From Bacteroidales bacterium (GTDB lineage Bacteria > Bacteroidota > Bacteroidia > Bacteroidales > UBA10428), in assembly GCA_003508755.1 (NCBI GenBank), contig DNTK01000016.1, positions 1 through 7,844 of the forward strand: 7,844 nt of DNA, in the 5' to 3' direction. This document shows positions 6,365-7,844 of this stretch, piece by piece (within the stretch, counting starts at the first letter, position 1; each line of letters starts with the position of its first letter). Made by a program: the position numbers and the translations under genes. The notes beneath the pieces were generated by a model that worked only from the letters and a program-made list of their open reading frames with translations, searched no databases and was not told where the DNA came from.

Positions 6365-7264
6365 TTATTTATCACTAAAAAGCTTTCCTTTTTGAAGCTT
6401 TTTTATTTCCGATTTCGACATCTCCCTTTTAACTACTTCCTCTGGATAGGAAGATATCATACTATTCCGGAGTTTAGAGAAACCGACTGTTTCGTTGGCA
6501 TTTATGCAGAAATTTATATTTAATGGCTTGAGTCTTCCCTTTCCCAAAACAGCATATAACTCAATGTGTAGTTTCCCTGTATCATCAACAATTCCGATTG
6601 GCTGGCCTGGATAAACAGTTTTCTCAGGCTTAGCAAAAACCACATCTGAATCTAAGTTTTCATAAACCAGAATTGTTCCATCTTTATGAAGTACTTCAAA
6701 TGATTCCTTTTTTGAAATTCTGTCACCTTCATGATACATACCGGGAGTAGCTACCACCCTGCCCTTTCTCATTGCATATACAGTATCTCCTTTCGATAAT
6801 AAAAAACTATTTTTGTAAATAGTTGTGCCGGCTTCATCTACGAATTCGTAAGTAAAAGGAGCCATGAAAGGAAGCAAATAGGGATAACTCTCATTTATAT
6901 CTGAGCATGGCACGCCCAAAGAAAAACTATAGGAATACCTATAACCGGATGAGAACTCTTTATCATTAACATTTAAGGTTATTAAAGCATGTCTGCCCGG
7001 AAGCACCTTATACGTCTTATTAACATAGGCAGGATTAAGATTGTAGATATTGTCTATTTTAAGTGTCACAATATACGTATAGAATGATCGGTTACGGGCA
7101 TAAAACGAATAACTGCTTCCGCTTTCCATTACTTCAATTTTAATCGGTTTGTCCATTCTTCTGCCAAATGTTATGTGATCTACCTTGCCTGATTGTGAAA
7201 AAGATGATGTGCTCATTAGAATCAGTAAAGCCAGAAGCAAGAAAGTCTTAAGTACCTGTAACAT
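6365..7264 (-). CDS. Secreted protein with degenerate M23/LytM-like domain
   Basis: A 299-residue protein from the ATG at 7264, chosen because a signal peptide follows directly (MLQVLKTFLLLALLILM..., cut near FSQ at 22-24). A longer frame reaches 7393 but adds 43 residues ahead of the signal and runs towards the pfk promoter. Residues about 25-140 are a beta-rich region I do not recognise. Residues about 158-252 follow the M23 (lysostaphin/LytM) pattern: KGDTVYAMRKGRVV, VLHKDGTILVYENL, PGQPIGIVDDTG, KLHIEL. Of the zinc and catalytic residues only His233 remains (KLH where active enzymes have HxH), the first His-Asp motif is absent, and the central histidine is Asn203. It is therefore probably not a peptidase and may bind cell wall or a partner. 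It converges on the leucine-rich-repeat gene with a 22-bp gap. Confidence 0.75.
   Translation of the reverse strand: MLQVLKTFLLLALLILMSTSSFSQSGKVDHITFGRRMDKPIKIEVMESGSSYSFYARNRSFYTYIVTLKIDNIYNLNPAYVNKTYKVLPGRHALITLNVNDKEFSSGYRYSYSFSLGVPCSDINESYPYLLPFMAPFTYEFVDEAGTTIYKNSFLLSKGDTVYAMRKGRVVATPGMYHEGDRISKKESFEVLHKDGTILVYENLDSDVVFAKPEKTVYPGQPIGIVDDTGKLHIELYAVLGKGRLKPLNINFCINANETVGFSKLRNSMISSYPEEVVKREMSKSEIKKLQKGKLFSDK
6377..6404 (+). terminator. Rho-independent terminator of the LRR gene
   Basis: AAAAAGCTT at 6377-6385 and AAGCTTTTT at 6395-6403 form a nine-pair stem around a nine-base loop, and the T-run of the right arm extends to 6404. It begins 34 bp after the LRR stop codon and fits an intrinsic terminator on the plus strand. 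It lies within the last codons of the convergent gene, so one sequence both codes and terminates. The stem has only two G-C pairs, so efficiency is uncertain. Confidence 0.5.
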
Positions 7265-7371
7265 ACCAAAAAAGGATTTATTAGATTTTCTATTTAACGA
7301 ATTTCTTATGTGAATATAATGAGTGAAAAATACTTTTGCAAAAACCCACCTTATTGATTGAAAAATAAAAG

Positions 7372-7403
7372 TTTGTTTTGTCAGCATATCCAATGTAACT
7401 TTA
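7372..7403 (+). promoter_or_regulatory. Candidate Bacteroidota-type promoter of pfkA
   Basis: TTTG at 7372-7375, a 20-bp spacer and TAACTTTA at 7396-7403 match the -33/-7 consensus with one mismatch (A for the final G). This places the start site near 7410, about 22 bases before the pfkA ATG. The spacing and the location in the gap between divergent genes support it, although such A+T-rich matches also occur by chance. Confidence 0.45.
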
Positions 7404-7431
7404 TTCGCATGAAACCTAATTTTCTAAATTC

Positions 7432-7844
7432 ATGGCTACAAAACAAATAGGAGTTTTAACTGCCGGAGGCGATTGTCCGGGATTAAATGCAGCAATAAGA
7501 GGCATCGGTAAAACCGGAATGAACCAATTCGACATGCAGGTAATTGGCTTTAAAGATGGTTTCAGGGGATTAATGGAAAACCGGTTTATTCGTCTCGATG
7601 GTGAATTGCTTTCGGGAATATTAACCCAAGGAGGTACGGTACTGGGCACCAGTAGAGATAAACCCAATAAGATGCTTATTGGCGGCAAAGTGATGGACAT
7701 GACTGAAGTTATTGTAGAGAACTATTATGCTCACCACCTCGATTGCCTTGTATGTCTTGGGGGCGGTGGCACTCAAAAAAATGCCTTCCTTTTAAAACAG
7801 CAAGGATTAAATGTAGTTACCCTGCCCAAAACCATCGATAACGA
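7432..7844 (+). CDS. pfkA: 6-phosphofructokinase, N-terminal part
   Basis: The first 137 complete codons of a phosphofructokinase that continues past the window. The enzyme phosphorylates fructose 6-phosphate to fructose 1,6-bisphosphate in cytoplasmic glycolysis. Diagnostic motifs are GVLTAGGDCPGLNAAIRG (7-24), GGTVLGTSR (67-75), GGGGTQKNA (110-118) and PKTIDN (132-137). The donor-site residues are mixed. Gly113 corresponds to E. coli Gly104, which allows ATP. Lys133 corresponds to Gly124 and is usual in pyrophosphate-using or mixed-clade enzymes. Gly112 replaces the Mg-binding Asp103. ATP or pyrophosphate use therefore cannot be settled by eye. The ATG at 7432 gives the canonical N-terminus. 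An antisense open frame over 7416-7700 is a shadow of this gene. Confidence 0.95.
   Translation, partial: MATKQIGVLTAGGDCPGLNAAIRGIGKTGMNQFDMQVIGFKDGFRGLMENRFIRLDGELLSGILTQGGTVLGTSRDKPNKMLIGGKVMDMTEVIVENYYAHHLDCLVCLGGGGTQKNAFLLKQQGLNVVTLPKTIDN

Noticed and set aside
7265..7393. N-terminal extension of the M23-like protein
   Set aside because: It would put 43 residues ahead of a good signal peptide starting at 7264 and would end close to the pfkA promoter.
7416..7700. 94-codon minus-strand open frame
   Set aside because: It is the antisense shadow of the phosphofructokinase gene.

Overview
The window looks like chromosomal DNA of a nitrogen-fixing, probably anaerobic Bacteroidota, perhaps order Marinilabiliales. 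The evidence is an AT-rich sequence, weak or absent Shine-Dalgarno sites, several matches to the Bacteroidota promoter (TTTG, about 19-22 bp, TAnnTTTG), secreted proteins with signal peptides ending ..A/S-Q, and a NifH resembling cluster III of anaerobes. The taxonomic call is inference from these traits; no rRNA or marker gene is present.

Left part (1-1360, minus strand): the start of a nif operon read leftwards, in the order nifH, nifI1, nifI2 (only its first 18 codons are inside the window). This is the arrangement of methanogens and anaerobic bacteria, where two PII-like proteins encoded between nifH and nifD switch nitrogenase off after translation when nitrogen is plentiful. nifD, nifK and the cofactor genes should lie beyond base 1.

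Control region (1361-1913): a 553-bp divergent intergenic region. Near nifH it has a perfect -24-type sigma-54 half-site with an imperfect -12. About 150-180 bp upstream of the inferred nifH transcription start are two near-identical palindromes exactly 30 bp apart, where enhancer sites would be expected. Near the divergent gene is a perfect 10-bp inverted repeat overlapping a candidate housekeeping-type promoter.

Middle (1914-3482, plus): a NifA-like sigma-54 activator (GAF, AAA+, Fis-type helix-turn-helix), the obvious candidate to act on the palindromes and turn on nifH. It lacks the interdomain cysteines of oxygen-sensitive proteobacterial NifA but has a cysteine pair at its extreme N-terminus.

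Right part (3630-7844): probably unrelated to nitrogen fixation. It holds an orphan seven-helix membrane histidine kinase with an altered G1 box, a secreted leucine-rich-repeat protein, a convergent secreted protein with a degenerate M23/LytM-like domain, and the 5' part of a 6-phosphofructokinase gene with unusual donor-site residues.

No RNA gene, mobile element or CRISPR array was recognised. The most interesting part is the divergent nifH/nifA control region. I see no clear evidence of a wholly new multi-gene system.
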